Shown: positions 8,451 to 18,302, counted from the first letter of the stretch. The stretch: 64,000 bases of DNA from an uncultured Bacteroides sp. (GCF_900547205.1 NZ_URFY01000013.1:1-64000); one strand, 5' to 3'. A program made the numbers and translations. The notes: a model not told the origin generated them from the letters alone.

Positions 8451-9341
8451 ATGGCAACACAAAGAAGAAATGCATTAGGACGCGGACTCGACGCCTTGCT
8501 CTCGATGGATGATGTGAAAACCGAAGGGTCTTCTTCCATTAACGAAATAGAGCTGGCGAAGATTTCCGTCAACCCCAACCAGCCCCGTCGCGAATTTGAC
8601 CCGACGGCCTTGCGGGAACTGGCGGACTCGATTACCGAAATCGGCATTATCCAGCCCATCACCCTGCGCAAACTCTCGGACGATGAATATCAAATCATCG
8701 CCGGAGAACGCCGTTACCGTGCTTCGCAGAAAGCAGGACTGAAAACCATTCCCGCTTACATCCGCACCGCCGACGACGAGAACATGATGGAAATGGCGCT
8801 GATTGAAAACATACAGCGCGAAGACCTGAACGCCGTGGAAATAGCACTAGCCTATCAGCACCTGCTCGACCAGTACGAACTGACACAGGAGCGACTCAGC
8901 GAACGCATCGGCAAGAACCGGGCAACGATTGCCAACTACCTGCGCCTGCTCAAGCTTCCCGCCCCGATACAGATGGCACTGCAAAACAAGCAGTTGGACA
9001 TGGGACACGCCCGCGCGCTGATTTCACTGGGCGACCCCAAACTACAGGTGAAGATATTCGAAGAGATTCAAGAGCACGGGTACTCGGTTCGTAAAGTAGA
9101 AGAAATTGTTAAATCATTAAGCGAAGGAGAAGCTGTGAAAAGTGGTACGCGGAAAATAACGCCCAAGCGTGCCAAACTTCCCGAAGAGTTCAACTTGCTC
9201 AAGCAACAACTCTCAGGCTTTTTCAACACCAAGGTACAACTCACTTGCTCCGAGAAAGGGAAAGGGAAAATCAGCATCCCCTTCACCAACGAGGAGGAAC
9301 TGGAACGTATCATGGAAATCTTCGACACGCTAAAGAAGTAA
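8451..9341 (+). CDS. parB: Chromosome-partitioning protein ParB
   Basis: A 296-residue ParB/Spo0J family protein, a CTP-dependent clamp that loads at parS. The N-terminal RRNALGRGLDALL motif contacts ParA, the catalytic segment GERRYRAS binds CTP, ENIQREDLN follows, and a helix-turn-helix (RIGKNRATIANYLRLLKLP) reads parS. The C-terminal dimer domain closes the protein. The next gene starts directly at its stop codon. Confidence 0.96.
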   Translation: MATQRRNALGRGLDALLSMDDVKTEGSSSINEIELAKISVNPNQPRREFDPTALRELADSITEIGIIQPITLRKLSDDEYQIIAGERRYRASQKAGLKTIPAYIRTADDENMMEMALIENIQREDLNAVEIALAYQHLLDQYELTQERLSERIGKNRATIANYLRLLKLPAPIQMALQNKQLDMGHARALISLGDPKLQVKIFEEIQEHGYSVRKVEEIVKSLSEGEAVKSGTRKITPKRAKLPEEFNLLKQQLSGFFNTKVQLTCSEKGKGKISIPFTNEEELERIMEIFDTLKK

Positions 9342-10229
9342 ATGACAAGGAAAAGTAAAACATATAAGTGGCTAGTCAGCGCCCTGCTTCTCTGTTTCCT
9401 ACAGGTGGCAGGGATTGATGTGTATGCACAGGAGCCGACGACTCCGGTGCAGAAAGATACAACAATCGTGCAGCGTGAAGCTCCGAAAGCCCGTGCACGC
9501 AGGCATCGCGAACCCACCGTGCAGGATTCGCTGGCGAAAGATAGCGTGCGGATACTGCCGCTCAAGGAACTTCCGCCCATCGATAGTTTGTCGGCTGCCA
9601 AAATACAGATAGCCGACAGCCTTGATGCCGCCAACCGGAAAGAATTGCAAAAGATAGAGCAGCCCGCGTCCATCGTCGTCAATGCAGACAGCGTGCCGCC
9701 TCCCCCACAGGACTTGAATAAGAAGATATTTATCCCCAACCCGACCAAGGCAACATGGCTGGCAGTCGTGTTTCCGGGCGGAGGACAGATTTACAACCGT
9801 AAGTACTGGAAGCTACCTATTATATATGGAGGCTTTGCCGGTTGCGCCTACGCCCTGAGCTGGAACGGAAAGATGTACAAAGACTATTCGCAAGCCTATC
9901 TGGACATCATGGACAGCAATCCGAATACCAAAAGTTATGAGGACCTGCTCCCGCCCAACTCCACTTACGATGAGGAGCAACTGAAAAACACGTTAAAAAG
10001 AAGAAAAGATATGTTCCGGCGTTACCGGGATCTTAGTATATTTGCATTCATCGGAGTTTACCTTATCTCTATCATCGACGCCTACGTGGATGCAGAGCTA
10101 TCCAACTTCGACATCACCCCCGACCTGAGCATGAAAGTAGAACCGGCGGTTATCGACAACAACAGCCAGTTCCGCTCCAACAGCTTGAAAAGCAAATCGG
10201 TCGGCTTGCAATGCGTATTACGATTTTAA
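9342..10229 (+). CDS. DUF5683 domain-containing membrane protein
   Basis: A 295-residue protein with an N-terminal signal or anchor (about 8-28), a Pro/Asp-rich linker to about residue 125, and then a conserved block KATWLAVVFPGGGQIYNRKYW followed by two hydrophobic segments (about 150-165 and 228-248). This matches DUF5683, found in Bacteroidetes between parB and a LysM lytic transglycosylase gene. Its function is unknown; the position suggests a link of envelope and partition. The start codon abuts the parB stop. Confidence 0.85.
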   Translation: MTRKSKTYKWLVSALLLCFLQVAGIDVYAQEPTTPVQKDTTIVQREAPKARARRHREPTVQDSLAKDSVRILPLKELPPIDSLSAAKIQIADSLDAANRKELQKIEQPASIVVNADSVPPPPQDLNKKIFIPNPTKATWLAVVFPGGGQIYNRKYWKLPIIYGGFAGCAYALSWNGKMYKDYSQAYLDIMDSNPNTKSYEDLLPPNSTYDEEQLKNTLKRRKDMFRRYRDLSIFAFIGVYLISIIDAYVDAELSNFDITPDLSMKVEPAVIDNNSQFRSNSLKSKSVGLQCVLRF

Positions 10230-10265
10230 AAGAAACACAATTTAGATTGATCTTATTATTGAAGC

Positions 10266-11561
10266 ATGAAGAAAGTAGTTAATTATTGTTCGGTTGTTCT
10301 CCTTTTACTGTTGGCAACATCTCAGGTAAAAGCACAAAGTGTAGATGTAGTGATTCGCGAGAACGGAACAGAACGCAAAGAAAGTATCGACCTGCCTAAA
10401 AGTATGACATATCCGCTCGACAGCTTGCTGAACGACTGGAAAGCTAAGAATTACATAGACTTGGGCAAAGATTGCAGCACGGCTGAAATCAATCCCCTAT
10501 TCAGTGATTCTGTCTATATGGACCGTCTGTCGCGCATCCCTGCTGTGATGGAAATGCCTTACAATGACATTGTACGCAAATTCATCGATATGTATGCAGG
10601 ACGCCTGCGCAATCAGGTATCTTTCATGCTGAGCGCTTGCAACTTCTATATGCCTATTTTCGAAGAAGCATTGGATGCCTACGGCCTTCCGCTTGAATTG
10701 AGATATCTGCCTATCATCGAGTCCGCCCTGAATCCTTCGGCAGTGTCGAGAGCAGGAGCCTCCGGCCTGTGGCAGTTTATGATTGGCACGGGAAAGATTT
10801 ACGGATTGGAATCCAATAGCCTGGTAGACGAACGCCGCGACCCCATCAAAGCGACTTGGGCTGCTGCACGTTACCTGAAAGAAATGCATGACATCTATGG
10901 CGACTGGAACCTCGTGATTGCCGCCTACAACTGCGGCCCCGGAACTATCAACAAGGCGATTCGTCGCGCTAACGGTGAAACGGACTATTGGAAAATCTAT
11001 AACTTCCTGCCTAAAGAAACACGCGGTTATGTGCCCGCCTTCATTGCAGCCAACTATGTAATGACTTACTATTGCGACCACAACATCTGCCCAATGGAAA
11101 CTAACATTCCGGCAAATACGGACACGGTGCAAGTGAGCAAAAACCTACACTTCGAGCAAATTGCCGATCTCTGCAACGTGCCGCTGGATCAAGTGAAGAG
11201 CCTGAACCCGCAATATAAGAAGCAAATCATTCCGGGCGACAGCAAACCATGCACACTGCGATTGCCGATAGAAGCTATCAGCAACTTTATCGACAAGCAA
11301 GATACCATCTATACGCACCGCTCCAATGAGCTGTTCCGCAACCGGAAAACAGTTGCCGTGAAAGACAACACACCAGCCACTCGCAAAAAGTCAACGGCCG
11401 TGTCAGGAAAAGGTAAACTCTCTTATTATACGATAAAAAGCGGAGACACGTTGTCTACCATTGCCGGTAAATATGGAGTTAGTGTAAAAGACATACAACG
11501 GTGGAACGGAATGTCCAATACGAAGATTGCAGCAGGAAAACGACTGAAAATATACAAATAA
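10266..11561 (+). CDS. MltD-like membrane-bound lytic transglycosylase with LysM
   Basis: A 431-residue exported enzyme that cleaves peptidoglycan with formation of 1,6-anhydro-muramic ends. It has a signal peptide (1-23, ending KAQS). The SLT domain has the catalytic Glu in PIIESALNPSAVSRAGASG at about residue 151, then GLWQFM and IAAYNCGPGTIN. A single C-terminal LysM (about 383-430: YTIKSGDTLSTIAGKYG) binds glycan chains. E. coli MltD has two LysM repeats, so this is a shorter relative. It sits 36 bases after the DUF5683 gene. Confidence 0.9.
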   Translation: MKKVVNYCSVVLLLLLATSQVKAQSVDVVIRENGTERKESIDLPKSMTYPLDSLLNDWKAKNYIDLGKDCSTAEINPLFSDSVYMDRLSRIPAVMEMPYNDIVRKFIDMYAGRLRNQVSFMLSACNFYMPIFEEALDAYGLPLELRYLPIIESALNPSAVSRAGASGLWQFMIGTGKIYGLESNSLVDERRDPIKATWAAARYLKEMHDIYGDWNLVIAAYNCGPGTINKAIRRANGETDYWKIYNFLPKETRGYVPAFIAANYVMTYYCDHNICPMETNIPANTDTVQVSKNLHFEQIADLCNVPLDQVKSLNPQYKKQIIPGDSKPCTLRLPIEAISNFIDKQDTIYTHRSNELFRNRKTVAVKDNTPATRKKSTAVSGKGKLSYYTIKSGDTLSTIAGKYGVSVKDIQRWNGMSNTKIAAGKRLKIYK

Positions 11562-11572
11562 GGAGTTTCCCG

Positions 11573-11603
11573 CTTGCACCGTTCGGAAATTTGCTTATTT
11601 TTG
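11573..11603 (+). promoter_or_regulatory. Putative promoter of relA
   Basis: TATTTTTG at 11596-11603 matches the -7 element, with CTTG at 11573-11576 19 bases upstream as a weak -33 element. It would let relA be transcribed apart from the upstream genes. Confidence 0.5.
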
Positions 11604-11633
11604 CAAAACTAAGCAAGTGAAAGAATAACAATT

Positions 11634-13877
11634 ATGGATAATCTGACCCCCAAAGAAATAGCAGATGAAGAGATGATCAATCAGGCGTTCCAAGAACTAC
11701 TGAATGATTATCTCAATACTAAACATCGCAAAAGAGTTGAAATCATTACGAAAGCTTTCAACTTTGCCAATCAAGCTCACAAAGGAATCAAACGACGCTC
11801 GGGCGAACCTTATATCATGCACCCTATCGCCGTTGCAAGCATTGTGTGCAATGAAATCGGGCTTGGCTCCACATCCATTTGTGCAGCATTGCTGCACGAC
11901 GTGGTTGAAGACACTGACTACACGGTAGAAGACATCGAGAATATCTTCGGCACCAAGATAGCTCAGATTGTTGACGGGCTAACTAAGATATCCGGCGGAA
12001 TCTTTGGCGACCGCGCCTCGGCACAAGCAGAGAACTTCAAGAAGTTGCTGCTCACCATGTCGAACGATATACGCGTAATTCTTATCAAGATAGCCGACCG
12101 ATTGCACAATATGCGCACACTCGGTTCGATGCTGCCCAACAAGCAGTATAAGATTGCGGGCGAAACCCTTTATATTTATGCACCGCTAGCCAATCGGTTG
12201 GGGCTATATAAGATTAAGACCGAGCTTGAGAACCTTAGTTTCAAATACGAACATCCTGAAGAGTATGCCGAGATAGAAGATAAGTTGAATGCCACAGCCG
12301 CCGAGCGCGACAAGGTGTTCAACGATTTTACTGCTCCCATCCGTACACAGCTCGATAAGATGGGTCTGAAATATAGGATTCTGGCACGCGTAAAGTCCAT
12401 CTATTCCATCTGGAACAAGATGCAGACTAAGCACGTACCGTTTGAAGAAATATACGACCTGCTGGCGGTTCGCATCATCTTTGAGCCGCGTAATATGGAA
12501 GAAGAGCTCAACGATTGTTTTGATATTTATGTTTCCATCTCCAAGATATACAAGCCTCATCCCGACCGCTTGCGCGACTGGGTGAGCCATCCCAAGGCAA
12601 ATGGTTATCAGGCATTGCACGTCACGCTGATGGGCAACAACGGACAATGGATTGAAGTTCAGATACGTAGCGAGCGGATGAACGACGTTGCCGAACAAGG
12701 CTTTGCCGCCCATTGGAAATACAAAGACGGCGGCGGCGGTGAAGACGAAGGCGAGTTGGAGAAATGGTTGAGAACCATTAAAGAAATATTAGACGATCCG
12801 CAACCGGATGCTATCGACTTTCTGGATACCATCAAGTTGAACTTGTTTGCTTCCGAGATATTCGTGTTTACTCCGAAAGGGGAACTAAAGACAATGCCGC
12901 AGAACTCGACGGCACTCGATTTTGCATTCTCTCTTCATACGGATATCGGTAGCCATTGTATCGGTGCCAAAGTGAATCATAAGTTAGTTCCGCTAAGCCA
13001 TAAGTTGCAAAGTGGCGACCAGGTGGAGATACTGACATCCAAGTCGCAACGCGTACAGCCACAATGGGAAGTATTCGCAACGACTGCCCGTGCCCGTGCC
13101 AAGATAGCAGCCATTCTCCGCAAAGAACGTAAGGTGAATCAGAAGCTCGGTGAAGAAATCCTCAATGAGTTTCTGAAGAAGGAGGAGGTTCGCCCGGAAG
13201 AAGCTGTTGTGGAAAAGCTACGTAAACTGCACAACTTCAAGAATGATGAAGAGCTGTTGGCGGCTATCGGCAGCAAAACCCTAGTGCTTGGAGATGCGGA
13301 CAAGAACGAACTGAAAGAAAAACAAACCAGCAACTGGAAGAAATACCTCACTTTCTCTTTCGGAGCCACCAACAAAGAGAAGCCGGAAGAAAAAGAGCCG
13401 CAGGAGAAAGAGAAAATCAATCCGAAACAGATTCTCAAACTAACGGAAGAAAGCCTGCAAAAGAAGTATATCATGGCAGAATGTTGCCACCCCATCCCCG
13501 GCGACGACGTACTGGGATATGTAGACGAAAACGACCGGATTATCATCCACAAGCGCCAATGCCCCGTTGCTGCCAAACTGAAGAGTAGCTATGGCAACCG
13601 CATTTTGGCTACCGAATGGGATACACACAAGGAACTTTCATTCCTCGTCTATATATTTATTAAAGGTATAGACAGCATGGGACTTCTGAATGAAGTCACT
13701 CAGGTCATCTCCAGACAACTCAATGTGAATATCCGCAAGCTTGCCATCGAAACGAATGATGGCATCTTCGAAGGAAAGATACAACTGTGGGTGCATGACG
13801 TGGAGGATGTAAAGACTATTGTCAATAATCTGAAGAAGATTCCGAATATCAAGCAGGCGAATCGGGTGGAAGAATAA
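11634..13877 (+). CDS. relA: Bifunctional (p)ppGpp synthetase/hydrolase (RelA/SpoT)
   Basis: A 747-residue long RSH protein that makes and degrades the alarmone (p)ppGpp in the stringent response. The HD hydrolase domain (about 50-200) keeps the HDVVEDTDYT motif, so hydrolase activity is likely. The synthetase domain (about 240-380) has RVKSIYSIWNKMQ and HPKANGYQALH. A TGS domain (about 400-460) and a C-terminal ACT domain (about 665-745) follow. The linker at 560-610 is Glu/Lys-rich. Its stop codon lies 3 bases before the inverted repeat at 13880, which probably serves as its terminator. Confidence 0.96.
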   Translation: MDNLTPKEIADEEMINQAFQELLNDYLNTKHRKRVEIITKAFNFANQAHKGIKRRSGEPYIMHPIAVASIVCNEIGLGSTSICAALLHDVVEDTDYTVEDIENIFGTKIAQIVDGLTKISGGIFGDRASAQAENFKKLLLTMSNDIRVILIKIADRLHNMRTLGSMLPNKQYKIAGETLYIYAPLANRLGLYKIKTELENLSFKYEHPEEYAEIEDKLNATAAERDKVFNDFTAPIRTQLDKMGLKYRILARVKSIYSIWNKMQTKHVPFEEIYDLLAVRIIFEPRNMEEELNDCFDIYVSISKIYKPHPDRLRDWVSHPKANGYQALHVTLMGNNGQWIEVQIRSERMNDVAEQGFAAHWKYKDGGGGEDEGELEKWLRTIKEILDDPQPDAIDFLDTIKLNLFASEIFVFTPKGELKTMPQNSTALDFAFSLHTDIGSHCIGAKVNHKLVPLSHKLQSGDQVEILTSKSQRVQPQWEVFATTARARAKIAAILRKERKVNQKLGEEILNEFLKKEEVRPEEAVVEKLRKLHNFKNDEELLAAIGSKTLVLGDADKNELKEKQTSNWKKYLTFSFGATNKEKPEEKEPQEKEKINPKQILKLTEESLQKKYIMAECCHPIPGDDVLGYVDENDRIIIHKRQCPVAAKLKSSYGNRILATEWDTHKELSFLVYIFIKGIDSMGLLNEVTQVISRQLNVNIRKLAIETNDGIFEGKIQLWVHDVEDVKTIVNNLKKIPNIKQANRVEE

Positions 13878-13879
13878 TT

Positions 13880-13958
13880 TTAGGCACGGATTACACGGAT
13901 TTCACGGTTTAAGAGATTGATTAACTAAAACCGCGTATTCCGTGTAATCCGTGCCTAA
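13880..13958. repeat. Long inverted repeat with GATTACACGGATT core
   Basis: Arms of 31 bases (13880-13910 and 13928-13958) pair at 28 of 31 positions around a 17-base loop. Each arm holds tandem CACGGATT-like motifs. It lies between the convergent relA and merR genes and could end both transcripts. The core GGATTACACGGATT matches the ends of the nuclease cassette at 61691-62146. Confidence 0.9.
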
Positions 13959-13974
13959 GAAATTTCACAGACCC

Positions 13975-14319
13975 CTACTCCCGTCCATCCAACTCTCTCT
14001 TAATAGATAAGAGTTCCTCCTTCACCGCTTTCAGCCTATTCACTATTTCGTAATTACGAATCGTAGCTTCCTTATTATCTTTCAATCGCTGACGGGCTCC
14101 CGGCAGTGTCAGTCCTTTCTCCTTTACCAGATGATAAATGAGTCCGATAGTCTCCACATCTTCCTTGCGATACTGGCGTATCCCCCTTCCGATAGTTCTG
14201 GGAGCTATCTGTGGAAACTCCTTTTCCCAGAAGCGAAGTAGGGATGCGTTGACACCGAACATATCGGCCACCTCCCCTATCGAATAGTACAACTTTAGTT
14301 CTTTATCCGTATTAAGCAT
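13975..14319 (-). CDS. MerR family transcriptional regulator
   Basis: A 114-residue protein with an N-terminal MerR winged helix (YSIGEVADMFGVNASLLRFW) followed by a coiled segment (about 80-114). It lacks an effector domain and metal-binding cysteines. It is 28 bases downstream of the M23 peptidase gene in the same direction and probably co-transcribed. The regulated genes and any ligand are not evident. Confidence 0.9.
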   Translation of the reverse strand: MLNTDKELKLYYSIGEVADMFGVNASLLRFWEKEFPQIAPRTIGRGIRQYRKEDVETIGLIYHLVKEKGLTLPGARQRLKDNKEATIRNYEIVNRLKAVKEELLSIKRELDGRE

Positions 14320-14347
14320 CGTTGATTCCCTTGTTGTTTTTAAGCAA

Positions 14348-15316
14348 TTAGTCGAACACCTTACCGTGGTTGGCAGCCAATTGAATCATCTTCTCATAAT
14401 CATCCGCACTCAAATCCATAAAGTAGTAGTTCACCGGATTCACCACCTGTCCCTTCACGTGCACTTCATAGTGCAGATGCGGACCGGTACTCTTTCCTGT
14501 ACTTCCTACTTTTCCAATCACCTCGCCGCGCACTACTTTCTTTCCCACTTTGGTGTTGAAACCTTGCAAGTGCGCATACCGCGTCATGTATCCGAAGCCG
14601 TGGTCAATCTCAATCGTATTACCATATCCAGTCTCCCATCCCACTTTTACGACCGTTCCGTCTCCGGTAGCATACACATCCGTTCCCGGATTAGCGGAGA
14701 AGTCCATGCCTGCATGAAACTTCGTTGTTCCGTAGATGGGGTCGATGCGCGTGCCGTAACCGGAAGCCGTCTTTTTCAGGTCTTTATTGGATATTGGCTG
14801 AATGGCGGGAACACAACTCAGCATCTTCTCGTGGTTCTTTGACAGCTCCACCACGTCATCAAAAGATTTGGATTGAATATACAGCCGCTTAGACAATACG
14901 TCCAACTTCTGAGTGGTGTTGACAACCAACTTCGAGTTTGCCATATCCATCAATTCTTCATAACGGTTCGTGCCGCCATAGCCCGCTTGGCGAATGGCAG
15001 GAGAGATAGGGTCAGCTTGCAAAATCACCCGATAGAGGTTATCGTCGCGCTGCTGAATGTCCTGAAGCACACCCATCGCATCATCCAATCTACGGGAAAG
15101 TACGTTATATTGTGCCAGCAACCGGCTATTCTCAATTCGTAATTCTTTCTCGGAAGGAGAGCCGAATATCAGAAGCAGTACGATGAAACAGCCTGCTCCC
15201 AGCCCCATACCATAGAAGAGCCTGCGCAGAATGCTGAGTGCACGCTGCCGGACGGTAGGGTAAATTCGATCATAAGTCTGAGTCTTTGGATTATAGATGT
15301 AGTAAACTTTGCGCAT
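14348..15316 (-). CDS. M23 family metallopeptidase (cell wall endopeptidase)
   Basis: A 322-residue protein with one N-terminal membrane segment (about 38-60), a coiled coil (about 65-170) and a C-terminal LytM/M23 domain. The zinc residues are visible in TKFHAGMDFSA, and GPHLHYEVHVKG holds the HxH motif, so it is probably an active peptidoglycan endopeptidase. The frame is open to 15706 but that extension overlaps alaS and the promoter region; the ATG at 15316 (MRKVYYIYNP) is the family start. It is divergent from alaS. Confidence 0.93.
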   Translation of the reverse strand: MRKVYYIYNPKTQTYDRIYPTVRQRALSILRRLFYGMGLGAGCFIVLLLIFGSPSEKELRIENSRLLAQYNVLSRRLDDAMGVLQDIQQRDDNLYRVILQADPISPAIRQAGYGGTNRYEELMDMANSKLVVNTTQKLDVLSKRLYIQSKSFDDVVELSKNHEKMLSCVPAIQPISNKDLKKTASGYGTRIDPIYGTTKFHAGMDFSANPGTDVYATGDGTVVKVGWETGYGNTIEIDHGFGYMTRYAHLQGFNTKVGKKVVRGEVIGKVGSTGKSTGPHLHYEVHVKGQVVNPVNYYFMDLSADDYEKMIQLAANHGKVFD

Positions 15317-15347
15317 CTTTTTGGAAATATTTCGCTTGTTAATACGG

Positions 15348-15375
15348 CAAAAGTAATAAAAACAAGCTATCTTTG
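15348..15375. promoter_or_regulatory. Back-to-back -7 elements of the M23 gene and alaS
   Basis: On the minus strand TACTTTTG (15348-15355) fits the M23 gene promoter. On the plus strand TATCTTTG (15368-15375) fits alaS. The elements lie 12 bases apart, so the two polymerases would compete. Confidence 0.55.
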
Positions 15376-15422
15376 CACAGTTTTTTGAGAATATTAACCT
15401 CAACGATAGATATATAGAAGAT

Positions 15423-18041
15423 ATGTTGACTGCAAAAGAGATCAGAGATTCATTCAAGAATTTCTTTGAGTCGAAAGGACACCACATTGTTCCCTCGGCT
15501 CCGATGGTGATAAAAGACGACCCTACCCTGATGTTTACCAACGCGGGTATGAACCAGTTTAAAGATATTATTTTGGGCAACCACCCGGCGAAATACCAAA
15601 GAGTCGCGGACTCGCAGAAATGCTTGCGTGTCAGCGGAAAGCACAATGACTTGGAAGAGGTAGGACACGACACGTACCACCACACCATGTTCGAGATGCT
15701 CGGCAACTGGTCGTTTGGCGATTACTTCAAGAAAGAAGCCATCAACTGGGCGTGGGAGTATCTGGTAGACGTGTTGAAACTGAATCCGGAGCATCTCTAT
15801 GCTACCGTATTCGAAGGAAGCCCCGAAGAAGGACTGAGCCGCGACGACGAAGCCGCTTCTTACTGGGAACAATACCTGCCGAAAGACCACATCATCAATG
15901 GTAACAAACATGATAACTTCTGGGAAATGGGCGATACGGGACCTTGCGGACCTTGTTCTGAAATCCACATCGACCTCCGTCCGGCAGAAGAACGCGCCAA
16001 AATCTCCGGTCGCGACCTCGTGAACCATGACCACCCACAGGTGATTGAAATATGGAACCTTGTGTTCATGCAATACAACCGCAAGGCAGACGGAAGCCTC
16101 GAACCGCTCCCTGCCAAGGTAATTGATACCGGTATGGGATTCGAGCGTCTTTGCATGGCTTTGCAAGGCAAGACCTCCAATTATGACACGGACGTATTCC
16201 AGCCAATGTTGAAATTCATTGCTTCGCTGGCAGGAACAGAATACGGGAAAGACAAACAGCAAGACATCGCCATGCGTGTGATTGCCGACCACATCCGTAC
16301 GATTGCTTTCTCTATCACCGACGGTCAGTTGCCATCCAACGCCAAAGCAGGTTATGTAATCCGCCGTATCCTCCGCCGTGCCGTTCGCTACGGATACACA
16401 TTCCTGGGACAGAAACAGGCTTTCATGTACAAGCTACTTCCTGTGCTGATTGACAATATGGGCGATGCTTATCCTGAACTGATTGCACAAAAGGCACTCA
16501 TTGAAAAAGTAATCAAGGAAGAAGAAGAAGCATTCCTCCGCACGTTGGAGACTGGTATCCGCCTGTTGGACAAGACAATGGAAGATACCAAAGCTACCGG
16601 AAAAACAGAAATCAGCGGTAAAGACGCCTTTACCTTATATGATACGTTCGGTTTCCCGCTCGACCTGACAGAGTTGATTCTCCGCGAAAACAACATGACG
16701 GTGAACCTCGAAGAGTTCAACGCAGAAATGCAACAACAGAAGCAACGTGCACGCAATGCCGCCGCTATCGAAACCGGTGACTGGATTACACTGAAAGAAG
16801 GAACAACCGAATTTGTAGGTTATGACTATACGGAATACGAAGCTTCTATCCTCCGCTACCGTCAAATCAAGCAGAAGAATCAGACGTTGTATCAGATTGT
16901 ACTTGATTGCACTCCTTTCTATGCAGAAAGTGGTGGTCAGGTAGGCGATACGGGTGTGCTGGTCAGCGAGTTTGAGACTATCGAAGTAATCGACACTAAG
17001 AAAGAAAACAACCTTCCGATACATATTACCAAGAAGTTGCCTGAACATCCGGAAGCTCCGATGATGGCTTGTGTAGACACCGAGAAGCGTGCTGCCAGCG
17101 CAGCCAATCACTCGGCTACTCACCTGATTGACGCAGCTTTGCGCGAAGTGCTGGGCGAGCATATCGAACAGAAGGGTTCATTGGTGACTCCCGACTCACT
17201 GCGTTTCGACTTCTCCCACTTCCAAAAGGTGACGGATGAAGAGATTCGCCAGGTAGAACACATCGTGAATGCAAGAATCCGCGCCAACATTCCATTGAAG
17301 GAATACCGCAATATTCCTATCGAAGAAGCGAAGGAACTGGGAGCTATCGCACTATTCGGTGAGAAGTACGGCGATAAGGTACGTGTCATCCAGTTCGGTT
17401 CTTCCATCGAGTTTTGTGGAGGTACACACGTAGCGGCAACCGGAAATATCGGTATGGTGAAGATTGTTTCAGAAAGCTCGGTAGCTGCCGGTGTTCGCCG
17501 TATCGAGGCTTACACAGGAGCAAGAGTAGAAGAAATGCTGGATACCATTCAGGATACGTTGACAGATTTGAAGGCACTCTTCAATAATACTCCGGATTTG
17601 GGTGTAGCCATCCGCAAGTACATCGACGAGAATGCAGGCTTGAAGAAACAGTTGGAAGACTTCATGAAAGAGAAGGAAGCTGCGCTGAAAGAAAGACTGC
17701 TGAAGAATATACAAGAGATTAATGGCGTGAAAGTTATCAAGTTCTGTGCACCCCTTCCTGCGGAAGTGGTGAAGAACATCGCTTTCCAACTTCGCGGAGA
17801 AATCACGGAGAACCTGTTCTTCGTAGCCGGAAGCACTGACCATGATAAACCGATGCTGACGGTGATGATTAGCGACAATCTAGTAGCCGGCGGACTGAAA
17901 GCGGGTAATCTGGTGAAAGAAGCTGCTAAGTTCATTCAAGGCGGTGGCGGTGGTCAACCTCACTTCGCAACAGCCGGAGGTAAGAATGCTGACGGACTGC
18001 CAGCAGCAGTAGAGAAAGTACTCGAACTCGCAGGTATCTGA
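15423..18041 (+). CDS. alaS: Alanine--tRNA ligase AlaS
   Basis: An 872-residue class II synthetase of normal full length. The catalytic domain (1-440) shows FVSKGH-like FFESKGHHIVPS, the motif-2 region with RVSGKHNDLEEVG and GMGFERL. The editing domain (about 550-710) has the zinc site NHSATHLI and the downstream FCGGTH. The C-terminal oligomerization domain closes with GGGGGQPHFATAGG. It charges tRNA-Ala and clears mischarged Ser and Gly. A powerful terminator follows. Confidence 0.97.
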   Translation: MLTAKEIRDSFKNFFESKGHHIVPSAPMVIKDDPTLMFTNAGMNQFKDIILGNHPAKYQRVADSQKCLRVSGKHNDLEEVGHDTYHHTMFEMLGNWSFGDYFKKEAINWAWEYLVDVLKLNPEHLYATVFEGSPEEGLSRDDEAASYWEQYLPKDHIINGNKHDNFWEMGDTGPCGPCSEIHIDLRPAEERAKISGRDLVNHDHPQVIEIWNLVFMQYNRKADGSLEPLPAKVIDTGMGFERLCMALQGKTSNYDTDVFQPMLKFIASLAGTEYGKDKQQDIAMRVIADHIRTIAFSITDGQLPSNAKAGYVIRRILRRAVRYGYTFLGQKQAFMYKLLPVLIDNMGDAYPELIAQKALIEKVIKEEEEAFLRTLETGIRLLDKTMEDTKATGKTEISGKDAFTLYDTFGFPLDLTELILRENNMTVNLEEFNAEMQQQKQRARNAAAIETGDWITLKEGTTEFVGYDYTEYEASILRYRQIKQKNQTLYQIVLDCTPFYAESGGQVGDTGVLVSEFETIEVIDTKKENNLPIHITKKLPEHPEAPMMACVDTEKRAASAANHSATHLIDAALREVLGEHIEQKGSLVTPDSLRFDFSHFQKVTDEEIRQVEHIVNARIRANIPLKEYRNIPIEEAKELGAIALFGEKYGDKVRVIQFGSSIEFCGGTHVAATGNIGMVKIVSESSVAAGVRRIEAYTGARVEEMLDTIQDTLTDLKALFNNTPDLGVAIRKYIDENAGLKKQLEDFMKEKEAALKERLLKNIQEINGVKVIKFCAPLPAEVVKNIAFQLRGEITENLFFVAGSTDHDKPMLTVMISDNLVAGGLKAGNLVKEAAKFIQGGGGGQPHFATAGGKNADGLPAAVEKVLELAGI

Positions 18042-18058
18042 GAGTAGAATAACAAATA

Positions 18059-18125
18059 AAAAGTCGGTACTATCCCAACTCTCCTCCTTCGGGAAGGGGG
18101 GAGAGTTGGGATAGTACCGACTTTT
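18059..18125 (+). terminator. Very long terminator after alaS
   Basis: A perfect 26-bp stem (18059-18084 with 18100-18125) is extended further by pairs near the loop and ends in ACTTTT. It is much longer than an ordinary intrinsic terminator and would also block transcripts from the right. Confidence 0.9.
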
Positions 18126-18142
18126 GTACATTAAAGAAAGTT

Positions 18143-18229
18143 TTCCCCACCAATGCGACCTGCCTTCCCCACCGATGAGCCACCCCCTCGGCACCGATGA
18201 GCCACCCCTTCCCCACCGGGCAAGCAAAT
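18143..18229. repeat. Degenerate tandem array, 4 units of exactly 22 bp
   Basis: The motif CACC recurs at 18148, 18170, 18192 and 18214, in units such as TTCCCCACCGATGAGCCACC. The array lies between the alaS terminator and the first GH92 gene, about 70-160 bases upstream of a putative -7 element. Confidence 0.75.
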
Positions 18230-18302
18230 TAAAAATGGCCTTCCCATACTTCCCCCCTTTAAAATATTGAGCAGATAGTATAGGGATGTTTCATATTTTT
18301 CC

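Noticed and set aside
15317..15706. N-terminal extension of the M23 peptidase
   Set aside because: It overlaps the alaS coding start and the divergent promoter; the family start is at 15316.
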